Shown piece by piece: positions 25,501 to 37,040 of a stretch of 64,000 nt of DNA. Where the stretch lies: the NCBI RefSeq assembly GCF_036785885.1, contig NC_092329.1, forward strand, positions 4,092,001 through 4,156,000, written 5' to 3'. Every line of letters starts with the position of its first letter. The stretch's first letter is position 1. The notes beneath the pieces are model-generated. The model was not told where the DNA came from, did no database searches, and was given only the letters and a program-made list of their open reading frames with translations. This stretch comes from Coffea arabica. Taxonomy: Eukaryota; Streptophyta; Magnoliopsida; Gentianales; Rubiaceae. The translations under genes were made by a program, and so were the position numbers.

Positions 25501-26385
25501 ACTTAATCTGCTGCACTAAAACTACTTTTATTACCATTGCTTATATGTGTTTTCAAGTAGTGCACATTAGCTAAGATCTTTGAAATAAAGTATGGCCCAA
25601 ACAACATTGACAAGAAAATGATATGCAAGTTACTCACCAACCACATGTTTCCCTTTCTCATCCTCTTCTGCAAGGGATAATGCAATAGCTCTGTCTATAT
25701 CTTCTGCCTCGGACAATGTATCCTGCTGCAAGGCTTTCCAAACAAATTAAGCTTTGAATGAAGCAGAGGCAGTACTCAGGGAAGAACACGATTAGTAGTA
25801 AGAAACTACAACCAATAATTTGAAAGCAAGCTAATCTCTCCTCAACTATAAAACCACTTCAGGGAACCACAAACCAATCTTTGCAACAGAGAGATTAATT
25901 GACTAAAATAAGCTCAACACCATATGGAAAGTCCCAGAGGAACTCCGGAGTCCACCAGAATCCAGGGGTACAAATGAATCACAAGTAGTACATACATACT
26001 AGAGAAGTTCGTGTAACTTTTCTGACAGAATGCCACACCAAACTCTTAGCATAACTCATAACATACATAGGCCAAGCTTCAGCCAACTTATTTCAAATAT
26101 TCAAGCAAGCATTGAGCTATAGACAACAAGAACTATATCAGATTTCAGGGTGTATAGAAAGTTTCACTGCTGTAGTGTAGGACAAGAGGAGCGAGAAACA
26201 TATAGTAGCTGTTGTCTAAAACTCATAAATGTCATAAGAAAAAGCAGAGACAGCAGCTTAGAAAAGACACTCACCAATGAAGTGGAAGGAAAATTTCCTG
26301 GAAAATCTGCTCTGTATCTGCTTCTGTATCCACCATCTGAAACATTATGATTTGATCCTTTAAAAATTTTACTGAACCAACCCAT
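19522..26385 (-). CDS. DAR1: DA1-related protein 1 (UIM-LIM-DA1 peptidase), 11 exons
   Basis: Minus-strand exons 26275-26385, 25638-25725, 24891-25062, 24154-24274, 23438-23521, 22832-22951, 22490-22702, 22266-22328, 22049-22167, 20688-20746 and 19522-19841 join to 1470 nt, 489 residues, all GT-AG and in phase. Two ubiquitin-interacting motifs (about 43-58 and 71-86) precede a LIM domain with C126, C129, H147, C150, C153, C156, H174 and C177. The C-terminal zinc peptidase has HEMMH at 373-377. The N terminus [14 protein letters not shown], the RRPRIG segment after exon 8 and ARMWLES favour DAR1 over DA1 or DAR2. DA1 proteins are ubiquitin-activated peptidases that limit cell proliferation and organ size by cleaving E3 ligases and other growth regulators. 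The acidic repeat region I recall from Arabidopsis DAR1 is absent here, explaining the shorter length. Confidence 0.95.
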
Positions 26386-27560
26386 TATGTGCTTAGAGGA
26401 AGTTCCCCCAGTGGTCTTCTCCTAAAAAATTTATGACATCATGGCAAATGACACTTCTATCTGCTAAGAATTAGTGGCAGAAAAGCAATGAGACACGGAT
26501 TTGTCCATGAAATGCATTAAAAACTTAACAAAATTACACACAAATTCATCACAAGAGTAATTATTAATAAACATGATAGACAGGCTCCCTCTGGAAGTTT
26601 GATCTAGGTAATATTACTGTGAAACTATAATGAGGCAATCTGCAGGTTCTAATCCACCATCAGGATGTTCTACTTTTCAGAAAAGACAGCTAATTTCTAG
26701 CACCAAAGAAAACTTTTACTAGTTCTGTTGCTGATATAAATAGCTCAAATGTGTCAGGCACCCGCCTTTGAATTTAAATCACACATCAAATCTAAAATTT
26801 AAGATCTTGCATGGCCTACAGAAAAAAAATAAAAAGTACGACCATCTCAACAGTAATCATTTAACCAACTGAAGATCATAGATCATACCCGCTTAGTATG
26901 TTTATAGGAAAAGCAAGCTAACGAAACACTGTAGTTACATGGATTTCCAGTTCCCATCCAAAAGCTTCACCTTCTCCGTGAAAAGGTGCCGCAAAATAGG
27001 TGCAAATTTATGATTAGAGTAATGCAGACTACCTTTATCACATTAAGTAACACTGCATGAAAATGCATCGCATAAAACTCATTATAAACAAGATGCAATG
27101 CATCTAAACAACCCATTATTCTGCAATTGGATGCATTACAAACTTGAAAAAAAAGGAGGCAAAATAAGAACAAGAAACGAACCAGCAAAAAACACAGACA
27201 TGTCATAACTCACATAATCAAACAATGCACACTAACCAAATTGCTCAGAGACTAATGCATAAGCTAATGCCGATTATATCACAGCTAAATATATCAGAAA
27301 AAAGTTTTGATCCTATTTTGATCACAATCAGCTAATATCTGTTCAGAAACAACGACAGAAGACACAAAAAATACAGAAAATATTGGAGAAGTAACTCACC
27401 TTAAGCATACCAATAATCTGCAGAGGAACGAATGGTGGATGCAACAAGAGCCCAGATCAGATTTTTAATCCAAGAATTGCATATTCTCAATGGGAATCAG
27501 TTTCAACTTTCATATAGCTCAAAAACTGAAACTTTAGACGAATAATAATACTCCTATTTA
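26386..27560 (-). other. DAR1 5' UTR with a leader intron
   Basis: The coding exon starts at a splice acceptor (TTTTTTAG, exon from 26421), 36 nt before the ATG. A donor CTTAAG|GTGAGT at about 27400 marks a leader exon extending to roughly 27550. The intron is about 980 bp. Leader introns are common in this family; the 5' end is a guess. Confidence 0.6.
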
Positions 27561-28026
27561 TACCCTTTGAAATCCCTTTAATTAATTGTGAGAAAAATAA
27601 AAATGGGAAACCTTTATAAGAATGGACTGTATGGAGGAGGAGGAAAATTGAGAATGTGAAAGCTCAAAACTTTAATCATACGGAACAATTCAAAGTCAAA
27701 GAAAAACAAACGTGTGGAAGTAAATTTATGTGTTGTAACGTCGCTTTTTGGCTAAACCCAAAAGGGTTTGACAAAGGAATTATCAAACCCAGTTGGGGAT
27801 TTCTGTTGATCGGAAATTGAGGATCGGAATGGGATTTGATTGTTGAACTTTGGAGAGGTCTTATGTCGTCATGGTGGGGTCTCTTATGTTTCTTTTGACA
27901 AAATTTGCCCCGCAGAAAAAGTGCTGGCAGAATTGTGGGGAAATATACATCAGATGCACAAAATTGGGCAACCGATTATATAATCGAAGGTCAATTGACT
28001 TCTTGACAAAAGATTATATAATCGAA

Positions 28027-28187
28027 GGGAGGGACTTAAGTCCCTGCAGCCAAGTCCCTCACCTGCAGCGAAAAAAATCTAAGATTGTGTCATAACACTC
28101 TCTTAATCTAGTTATGTCTATATATTCACTAGCTTTTTATCACAGCTCATTAGGATAGAGTAGGTTATACCGTTGCTGAAAAAAAAA
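28027..28187 (+). mobile_element. Poly(A)-tailed insertion with 16-bp target-site duplication (LINE-like 3' end)
   Basis: A 161-bp segment ending in GTTATACCGTTGCTG plus a run of ten or more A is flanked by a perfect 16-bp duplication, AGATTATATAATCGAA, at 28011-28026 and 28188-28203. Poly(A) plus a variable-length duplication is the signature of LINE-type retroposition. The short length and lack of tRNA-like boxes suggest a strongly 5'-truncated LINE, though a processed transcript fragment is possible. A third copy of the core motif at about 27973 belongs to the older target sequence. Confidence 0.72.
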
Positions 28188-28407
28188 AGATTATATAATC
28201 GAAACTTGAAAAGACAACTTCTTTTTTGGGTGGAGGAAAAACCATTTCCTTTTCTTTTTTATTAAAAAAAACTTAAGTTACTATATTGAAACTTAAAAAA
28301 CCGTTTAAGTTACCATTCTAAAATTGCTAGGCGCGTTTGAATTACGAGTTTTCAAAGAAAATTTTATGAAATATTTTTCCATCGCATTTTTAATTATTTT
28401 TTAGCTC

Positions 28408-28430
28408 ATATATATATATATATATATATC
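28408..28430. repeat. (TA)n microsatellite
   Basis: About eleven TA dinucleotides in AT-rich DNA. Confidence 0.8.
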
Positions 28431-29117
28431 ATATTATTATAGTATTTTTTTAAAAAAATTACAATCCAAATGAACAAAATTATTCTTTTTGATTAGAAAA
28501 AAGTTAATGATTGGCTTGTCAATTTAACGAAGTGTCATATTATGAAGTTTGAAAAAAATTTAAAGGTAAGAATCTAAGCTTAAAAAGATTAACTCATTCA
28601 TTGATTCAACTAAAACTTATTGGAGCTATATAAAAAGAATTACTCTCACAAAAAATTGTTGAAGTTAATGCTTTCATATAATTATAACCAAGTCACAAAC
28701 TCGATTTTCAAGCAGATTTAATATGAAGTAGATTTAATACTTCATATTACGAGAGTTTTTAGTGCGTCCGAGAGATAAATATAAAATAAAAGAGTGTGAA
28801 TTATTGCATCACAAATAAGTAACAACACCAACATGTCATTTCTTTTCATAGCAGAATATTACTACTAGAAACAATCCTTTTATTTTCCCACTGGTAACCC
28901 TTCCGGCGTAAAAAAGGGAATTTTATTTTTTCATTTTGTACAGAAATTGGATTTGAATCACAAATTTTCTCCTTTTGCCCAGGCAATTCTACATGTACGA
29001 CCATCAGAATTGGGCCTTGTATGCTGCAACGTCCTGGCCTGACTGGACAAATGGGTCGTGGCCCAGCGAATCCTTCCTAAGGAATTTTGTGACAAAACAC
29101 AAGTGTTTTGTTGCAAG

Positions 29118-29541
29118 TAGGGGTGTTTCGCGAATCGAGCCGCTCGCGATTACGAGCTCGTCAATATCGAGCTCAAGTCGAACTCGACCTAATTAAGTCG
29201 ATCTCGAACTCGAGCTCGAATTCAAAAACATTGAGCTCGTTGGCTCGCGAGCTCAATTATATATATATTTTTTATTTTAATAGTAAAATTATATATATAT
29301 CCCTACTATTTTATTATTTATTAAAAAAATTATTATTTTATTCATTTTTAAAAATAAATAATTATTTTTTATTTTTTAAAAATAAAATAATAATAATTAT
29401 TTTTTTATTTTTTAAGCTCGAGCTCGAGCTTGATATTTTGAGCTCGTCGAGCTCGAGCTCGAGTTCGAACTTCACAAAATTAACTCGAGTTCGGTTCGAT
29501 TAGCCAAAACTTGACTCTAATTCGGCTCGTTTGCACCCCTA
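29118..29541. mobile_element. Non-autonomous hAT element (MITE) rich in GAGCTCGA
   Basis: It starts TAGGGGTGTTTCGCGAATCG and ends in GCACCCCTA, inverted termini of hAT type. The flanking 8-mers GTTGCAAG (29110-29117) and GTCCCAAG (29542-29549) agree at 6 of 8 bases, a decayed target-site duplication. Both arms carry overlapping GAGCTCGA/TCGAGCTC palindromes around an AT-rich centre (about 29258-29412), so the whole element can fold. It has no coding capacity. The same family recurs at 51556-51995. Confidence 0.88.
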
Positions 29542-31704
29542 GTCCCAAGGAAAGTGGACGACAAGTGTGGGAAAATAGGATTCTTGTAATTTTTTTTTTT
29601 ATCGCCAAAACTCATCCTGCAAAAATCGCAGGAAAGCAAATGACGGGAAAATCTTAACGGATAAAGCCCACGAAAAAATTTTCCAATATTTTATAGGTAA
29701 AATTGTTAATTTTAAAATCTCAACTCAAATCTTTTTATCTGTTTCAATCATCTGCATATAACACTAATAAGAAGGCATAGAAACATCATCATCATATTAA
29801 AATCTTTCATCTTTTCTCCTTCCAGAAAAATATCTTCCTCTCTTCTCTTTATGTACATGTCCATGAAAATTTTTCAGTAAGTTACATTACAATTAATAGT
29901 CTGATTTTTTCCCTATTTAAATGACCTTATAAACAATTGTAGGAATAAATCTGTGGCAATTATACAGAGAAATGCAACAATTTGGGTGAGAAAGAGATCA
30001 GTGCATTTTTATGTTTTCTTTATTTTCATTGTATGAAGTTGAATAAAACGCTTATATGTAATAGTGTAAAAGTAGTTGATGTTGTCGATCGGTTTCTATT
30101 TATTTTTATGAAATCAATATTTACCTTTGATTTATATATACACATAAGCTAACAATTCTAACCAGTTATCCTGTAACTTTTCTGTTAACCAAACATAACA
30201 ATTTAAATTTTCTTGCACTATTTTCTTGTCAACCAAACACATGTAAAAACCTTAGTTTCCTTTTTCTTTACCTCACTTTTCTCACAATGCACTCCTAAAG
30301 TAAACTACCCTCAAACCAACGGACCCTAAAGTAAAAGAAAATTGATGGTTCTTGCCTTCTTGGCCTATTGCTATTGTTGCCTTCAGCCATCAAACTGTGA
30401 AAAACTGCTAAATCAAGGAAAAGATTTGCAGAATCGTTGATGCTGATAGCTCATGCATCAAGCGCAGGTTCTCGACATATTCATTTATTTATTTCTTTTT
30501 CTTTTTTTGGGTATCCGATGGATATTAATAAATAATACAACCTGTACCTGTACTGGTTAGAGCAAAGAACTCAAGGGAAATTATTAATTATGGGGAGAGG
30601 GAGAAGTACAGCCAATATATATTGGAGAAGAGAAGTATCTTTCCACTTCAGATTTGTACCTATACAGCTTGTAGTTTTCATCAGGAAAGCGACGTACTGA
30701 AACTTCACAAAAACAAAGAGTAAATGAGGTAATGGTGCAAGTTGGGCGTTAAGCTCAATTAAAACCAAACTTTTCCGATTTGTCTATGTCGCACCAATTA
30801 TCTCTATCATCTCTTCCTGGATGAAGAGGAAAAAAAGCAACCTGGGATTTATGACATTAAAGCTAAGTTTGCAACAAATAATATGCGATTCAATTTCTTG
30901 GTTTGGAGTCGTCCAGCCTCGGGAAGAATTTGAGCTAGCTATGAATATATTTTTCACCTGAACTCTTTCTACTAGAAAGATTACGTGTTCCGTGAAGTTT
31001 TAAACTTGCATGATCACATACAATATGGGGGGAAATATGCTATCAAGCATGGATAAATGGAAATGATACTTAGAAAGTGTTTGGTGAGTGAGTTTTAAGG
31101 GACAGGAATGAGTTTTAATTTCAATCATATATACCCATACCCAATGTTTGTTTAAAGGTCAATCTGAATCAGTTAATGGGTTTCATATGCCGTTTCTATT
31201 GGTTTTTATAATTAACAAGTAAACAGCAGAGCTTCACTTATTCATTTTACTATAAAGTTACCAAATATTCTATATGTTTCTATCAAACCTATTTCTCTAT
31301 TCTCCAATTTATCATATATACATACTCATAGCGACGGTGATCGTGAAGTTTGAAGCAAACGGCTCCTAAAAAGGAAGAAACAAAAAATAGAATAGATAAT
31401 GGTGTGGAAATCCTTAACTACAAGCTTTGCATTTCATTTCTTTCTCCCGTTTGGCTATAGAAAAAAAAAAAAAAAAAAAAAAGCGATTGGCATCTGATGG
31501 TTATAGGCAAGGTTGTAGGTCCAAGCATTAAGGAAGGTAGGCAGTTCAAGTTCAATAGACAAGTGACAATTCTGGGTGGAATAGTAGCGGTATCCCCATG
31601 CAACTGAGTGCAACACCTTGGCATTACCTCTATAAGGAGTCCAAAAATGAATGGCTGTTGTATGTGTTGACACCAACGGCTGTTTACATCTATTTAAATG
31701 AACC

Positions 31705-31942
31705 AAGTTTCTGAGTATGTTTCACCTGTGCAATTCAACGTTTGAATTGGAAACTCTAAATATACTCTAAATGCATAGATGCTTCTAAATTTTTTAATAC
31801 AAAAGTCTATAGATGCTTCTAATTTCTAAATTTCAAAGTTTCTGAGTATGTTTCACCTGTGCAATTCAACGTTTGAATTGGAAACTCTAAATATACTCTA
31901 AATGCATAGATGCTTCTAAATTTTTTAATACAAAAGTCTATA
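31705..31942. repeat. 107-bp direct duplication
   Basis: Bases 31705-31811 recur at 31836-31942, apparently unchanged, with 24 bp between them. Both begin AAGTTTCTGAGTATG and end CAAAAGTCTATA. No coding content seen. Confidence 0.92.
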
Positions 31943-32096
31943 CAGTGAGCCTTTCATGCATAATCAAAGCAAATAAGTTTTCCGAAAATTGGTATTCCAC
32001 ATTATATTGTACACTTGTTAACATTATAAATTTAACAGACATCCTTTTAAGTCTTTTAGGCATATCAAAGTAGATTATGTCTTAAAAAAAAAAAAA

Positions 32097-32416
32097 GAGT
32101 AGATTATGTCTACCCAAGTATTATGCCGAACGCTATTTATCATAGTTATAAAATTCGGCTCGGCCCGACGATTGAACCGGTCGGCCCAGTGATCCAGTCC
32201 CTCTGCCGGATTTCTTATCGGACCGAGTTTAATAACTATGCTATTTCGCCGAACGCCGGAAAAAAAAAGAGTAGATTATGTCTACCCAAGTATTACGCCG
32301 AGCGCTATTTATCATAATTATAAAATTCTGCCCGACCTGGCGATTGAACCGATCGGCCTAGTGACCCAGCCCCTCTGCCGGGTTCCTTACCAGACCGAGT
32401 TTAATAACTATGCTAT
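32097..32416. repeat. 148-bp tandem duplication containing a small TIR element
   Basis: Segment 32097-32244 is repeated at 32269-32416 with several base differences. Each copy holds a roughly 100-bp unit bounded by inverted ends (CATAGTTATAAAATTCGG and CCGAGTTTAATAACTATG) around a GC-rich core with CGGTCGGCCCAGTGA. The motif GTAGATTATGTCT occurs three times at the borders (32070, 32099, 32271), which could have mediated the duplication. Confidence 0.85.
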
Positions 32417-33419
32417 ATTACTGTGGAAAATGTAAATAGGTTTTTTTTTCTTTTGGGGTTTTGAGTAAAATGTAAGGTAGAATATCAAATTTCAATTTCA
32501 TCAAGGTGAATAATGATATGTATGCTCCAAAAGAATCTTCTCACACTCTACATTTCTTCACGTACTAAATTGTTGAAATGATGTGCTAGGAGCTATTTTT
32601 GAAGTTTAAGCTCAAATATCACTTACCTTTCACCAATCCAACTTTCATCAATGATTGTTTCTAAATCATCATCTAGTTTTCATTTCTTAAACTGAGTTAG
32701 CCATGCCCATGTTTTTACTAATCATACAGGGACATGGCGGAATAGAAGTAAGCTAGGTACGTCTGCGATTTAACTCTAAACTCTTTACAGAGCAAGAGTA
32801 ATCGAGTTGGTTATAATAAGCATCACTTTCACCATGCACTACAGAACATCGATGGAGTACTCCGTATAAAGTTTAGGGTAAAAAAGAGGTAATTGCATCA
32901 GATTAAACTAATGGGAACAAGACTAATTTTATCGATCACTAGCGCCTTTTATGGAGAAGTAGCATACACATTATAAAATTTTTCCGACCATTTCATCACC
33001 TAGGCCAGGAGATAATGGTGGTTGTCGCCATCTATGCACATCTTTTTGGTAGTCCCCCACACTCACTCACAAACTCATAATTTAACAGGGAAGGCCGTTG
33101 TATCTTCTCCTCTGATGAGTCACAAAGGGCACCTCATAACACCTCCGACAAGAGAAGAGTGGTCCCTTTCGACTAAAGTTACCACACAAGCCGTTAGCTA
33201 TAGATCCACAACTTGTTTCAGAATGAGTCTCCTTTTTGCTTACCAGCTTTAAGCAATCATACTCTCTAATTAATAAACAACTTCCATCATTTTGTTGTGA
33301 TTACTTTCCGTTTCATGCCCATGTAAAATGTTACATTAACTGCAGGAGTCATTGTCTCTGATGTTTGATCCCTCCCACCTCCAAAACCCTCGTCTCTGGC
33401 TACCATTACGTAAGTGAGA

Positions 33420-33436
33420 ATATATATATATATATA
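33420..33436. repeat. Short (TA)n tract
   Basis: About eight TA dinucleotides in non-coding DNA. Confidence 0.6.
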
Positions 33437-36350
33437 AGGGTACATGATAAAAGGCGAGGTCAGTGGTATTTTACCTGCAAAAGTTTCATTCTCAAGCAAA
33501 ATTGTACGCAAAATAAGGGTGAGAAAGTTATTTATAACCATGCCAAATTAATTGCTAATGACTGAAAAAAGGCACAAAACTAGCATAATCTTCTCTGTTA
33601 ATTCATACGCATTGTTGTAACACTTGACCACATATTTGTAATCTTAAGCAATTTTGTAACTTAAACCTAAGTGTCTAGTTTGATGGCTCAGTAGTTTTTT
33701 TTTGGCTTTCAATGTTAAAATTGGTTCAGTGCGCAAGTGTTTTGACTCGTAGATAGTGTCTAGACTATGCTGCAAATAATAGTACTAGTCTACGAACTTT
33801 TTGGCATAGTTCAAATACGCAGACGCCTTTGTAACTATTTCAAAAAGTAAACATATATATATAACCAAACAACCGTTAATATATAAATGGTGCATTTACC
33901 ATCACAACCTCTTACAAAGACATGCAACTTAATTATTGTCAAGATAATGCTTTCTTCCTTAGTCCCGGAAAAGTTATACAGAGTATGAATCTCTATATAT
34001 CTATAGCCTTCTATCTTTTTTATCAGCTGTTTGCTTTAGTAAAATAAGATAGAAGTGTTTAGGCTTGAATTTTAACTTTAGAGTATAGTTAAGAAATCAT
34101 ACTGATCTGTTGACAAAGCTTGGAATACCGATTATGAATTTTCAGTTTTTTGAGTCTTGATATGAGCTTTTCCAAAAAAATTCAACAACCATTCAGGTGA
34201 CTATACTATACAGGGACTCCGATTTCGGATACTTGTTGCAACTTTCCTTCTTCTTTTATCAGAAATTCAATATTGGAGTGGTTGGAGGTTTTAATGGAAC
34301 CCTCATATTTTATTAACTGAAACGATGATGCTGGAAATTAAATCAAGGACATACAAACCACAACTACAGTGAAAATTAAGAACAAAACTCTAAGATGATT
34401 AAGAGTAGATCAACCTATCTAGCCTAGCTAATAAGATGTCAAATATGCGATGAAGTGGTCCCTGAATGCAGGGGGGGAAAAAGAATTGGAAATCATGTCC
34501 TTCATTTTCTATACCAAATAGCCAAGAAGCTATATTAGTTTCCAACTGTGAAGAAGAATTTCCAAGTATAAGCATTAATCCTAGCTAAAAGTCATTGGCT
34601 GCAGCAAGCCCTGAGATTATAATTAGGTATCTTGCAGTATTGAAATATAAAATTTATGATCAGATCTGGAAAGTTAAAATGATCATAGAAGTGTTGCTTT
34701 GTAAAATATGAAATGCTTTTCCTAGATTCATTCGACAAATGGTGAAGTTTAAACAATGAAAGGTAAAAAACTATACTTACATGAGAAGAGGTTAAAAACG
34801 AAGAAAAACAAATGGCTTATTACATTTTCACTCCCCCAATTATACAGGATGAACTGATTTGTCTCTCTATCTTTGTGAAAAATACATTTTTGGCAATATT
34901 TTAAGTGGTCCTCATTTGAGCTCATTCTATTAAATGATTTTGGTCGTTTGTTGAAAAAAAAAATTAAATGATTTTGGCTTCCTAAAATTACATGTTGACT
35001 CTTTTTAGAACTTCTTGGTTGTTGTCTTATAGAAATTTCTATGGGAAAGAGAAACTCTGAAATTACTAATATTTTCTGAAATTTCAGATACCAAATTAGC
35101 ACTTAACAAACCACTCAAACCTCTGAGACCAAAAAAAAAAAAAAAAAGGAAGAGAGGGGGGGAGGAGAAAAATTGGGCAGCTGTACGTAATGATCTAGTA
35201 CATTTCTCCTTAAACTGGATATGACATTTCCTTTTCTCAGCGACGTAGACATTTGTCCCTAATTTGAAGTGCTACGTTTGCAGATCATAGGCATATTTCT
35301 GTAGAGAGCAAATCTAGTGTTTTCATGATGAATGCATAAATCCGACTGTGACTTTGAAAGATAAAACTTAGATTGAATTGATTTACGGCTATACCTGATA
35401 TGATCTCTTATTTCTTGTTTAATTTGGTACGATAACTCAGCTTGTTGTCAGTGGCCATATATCCACAGAGTTACACATCACATAGTTCCAAGTCAACAAG
35501 GTAAACGTTTTTTTTTAAATTAAAAAAAAAAAAACTAACTAAATCAGAAATGCATTAAAACATGTACGTGATATCATTCAGGAGGTTTCATTTGGCTACA
35601 AAAGTCATTAGCTAAAGCAGCCAAAACACAAATGGGAGGAGGGGAATTAAAATAGGCACATCTCCAGCAATTGGAGAGTGTATTAACAACAAAGTTACGC
35701 TCTTTAATTATGCCAGAATTATTCCAATTGGTGATCCATTACCAAGTTGTTTTTCTTACACCATCTCTGCCGGAGGTCTCCAATCATAATCCACCAAACT
35801 TAAGCGGGGCTTGATTTACTAAACATGAAACTTTTTGGGTAAAAATGTCACAAGAGCCAGACTTCATGGGTACAAGTTTTTTTTTTTTTCAAACAGTAAC
35901 TTTCTTAAAAAAGAAACATTACTAAAAGAAGGTTGTATACCTACCTAAAGATGGTTACAATTAATGTTATTTTCAAAATAATAGTAACAATGCCAATGAT
36001 GACGATGATGATACAACTTGTTCATGCAAACATATGGCACAATTAAGTCATAATAAAAGTACAACTTGGTCATATAAACATTTGGGACGGTTATTCAAAT
36101 TGCTATTGAATACATTTTGTATCAATATATAGGCGGCTACATATAAGAGTGCATGAGTATAATAGGTATGCGGAACAGTGCACCTACGAGACCCTTTTGG
36201 GAATTTACCCTAGTGAATGACTTGCACTAGTACATATAATTTACTTGCACACTTTAGTTTTTGACGCAATATTATAGGTCACAAAATATATGCAAATGAT
36301 AAGTTCGTATTTACGTCCATACAGAGAAAGTTTGGTGAAAGTGAAGGGTG

Positions 36351-37040
36351 AGAGTGCTGAAGAAGAAGAAGAGAAGGCAACCCTTTTCTCCTCTCCTTTC
36401 ATTATCCCATCTCCCTGGCTTTGCTTGTTTCTTGTCTGATTAGCAAATCATTCCCTAGCTTCCATGAATGAGCTTCCAAACACCTAAAACAAGCAGATCA
36501 ACAATTCAGCACCCACGGCGAGCTCCACCGATTTATCACTGATCATCACAAAGATGGTGATGTTTCTGGTTCGCTACTGCCGCCTATAGTCCCAAACCCC
36601 AAATCCAACCTTGTACTACCGTCTTATTACAGGTAACTTACCGACATAAGTAGAAATGACTAAGAGAAATCAAGAAACTTTACCATTCATTCTGGCATCA
36701 TTGGCCTTTTACCTTCTGTTTCCAAAATCAGTTCCCATCGATCTTTAACTTGATTTTCATGTGCATCATCCGTTATTCTTCAGAATATGCTATAGTCTAT
36801 CAGTTTCATATTATTACACACAGTAGTTTATTCCAGCACAAAGATTACTGTTACTTCTTGAATTTAACATTAAGCAAGATGTTGATGTATTAAATAGGAA
36901 GTGGGATGCTGCCAAAATCTTGTTTTACACCTCCCTTTGACAATTGACAGGGTAAGGGCTTACACAAGCTGCCTAGCTAGAATAGGGGTAATTGAATTCG
37001 TCAAATCCCAACTATCAAGTTTGAGCATCTTCACACGCCC
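36351..37040 (+). other. Probable 5' UTR and leader intron of the BEL1-like gene
   Basis: A GAAGAAGAAG/CTCTCC-rich stretch (36360-36420) is typical of plant leaders. A donor CAG|GTAACTT near 36632 and an acceptor TTGACAG at 36950 suggest a leader intron of about 320 bp, with the second leader exon starting at 36951 and the coding ATG at 37041. Inferred from consensus. Confidence 0.5.

Larger units (their letters stand above)
27561..36350. other. Gene-poor region with repeats
   Basis: No protein gene supported. It contains the DAR1 promoter side, a poly(A)-tailed insertion (28027-28187), an AT microsatellite (about 28408-28430), a hAT MITE (29118-29541), two local duplications (31705-31942; 32097-32416) and the BEL1-like promoter at its right end. 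The remainder is AT-rich with scattered homopolymers. Confidence 0.55.

Noticed and set aside
29108-29503. 131-codon frame rich in Ser, Ile and Leu
   Set aside because: It lies inside the hAT MITE and reflects its palindromic GAGCTC arms and AT-rich core.
34749-35102. 117-codon minus-strand frame
   Set aside because: No family resemblance; AT-rich DNA with repeated ATTAAATGATTTTGG.
27561-36350. Search for LTR retrotransposon remains
   Set aside because: No paired long terminal repeats, primer-binding site or polyprotein motifs were seen here or elsewhere in the window.
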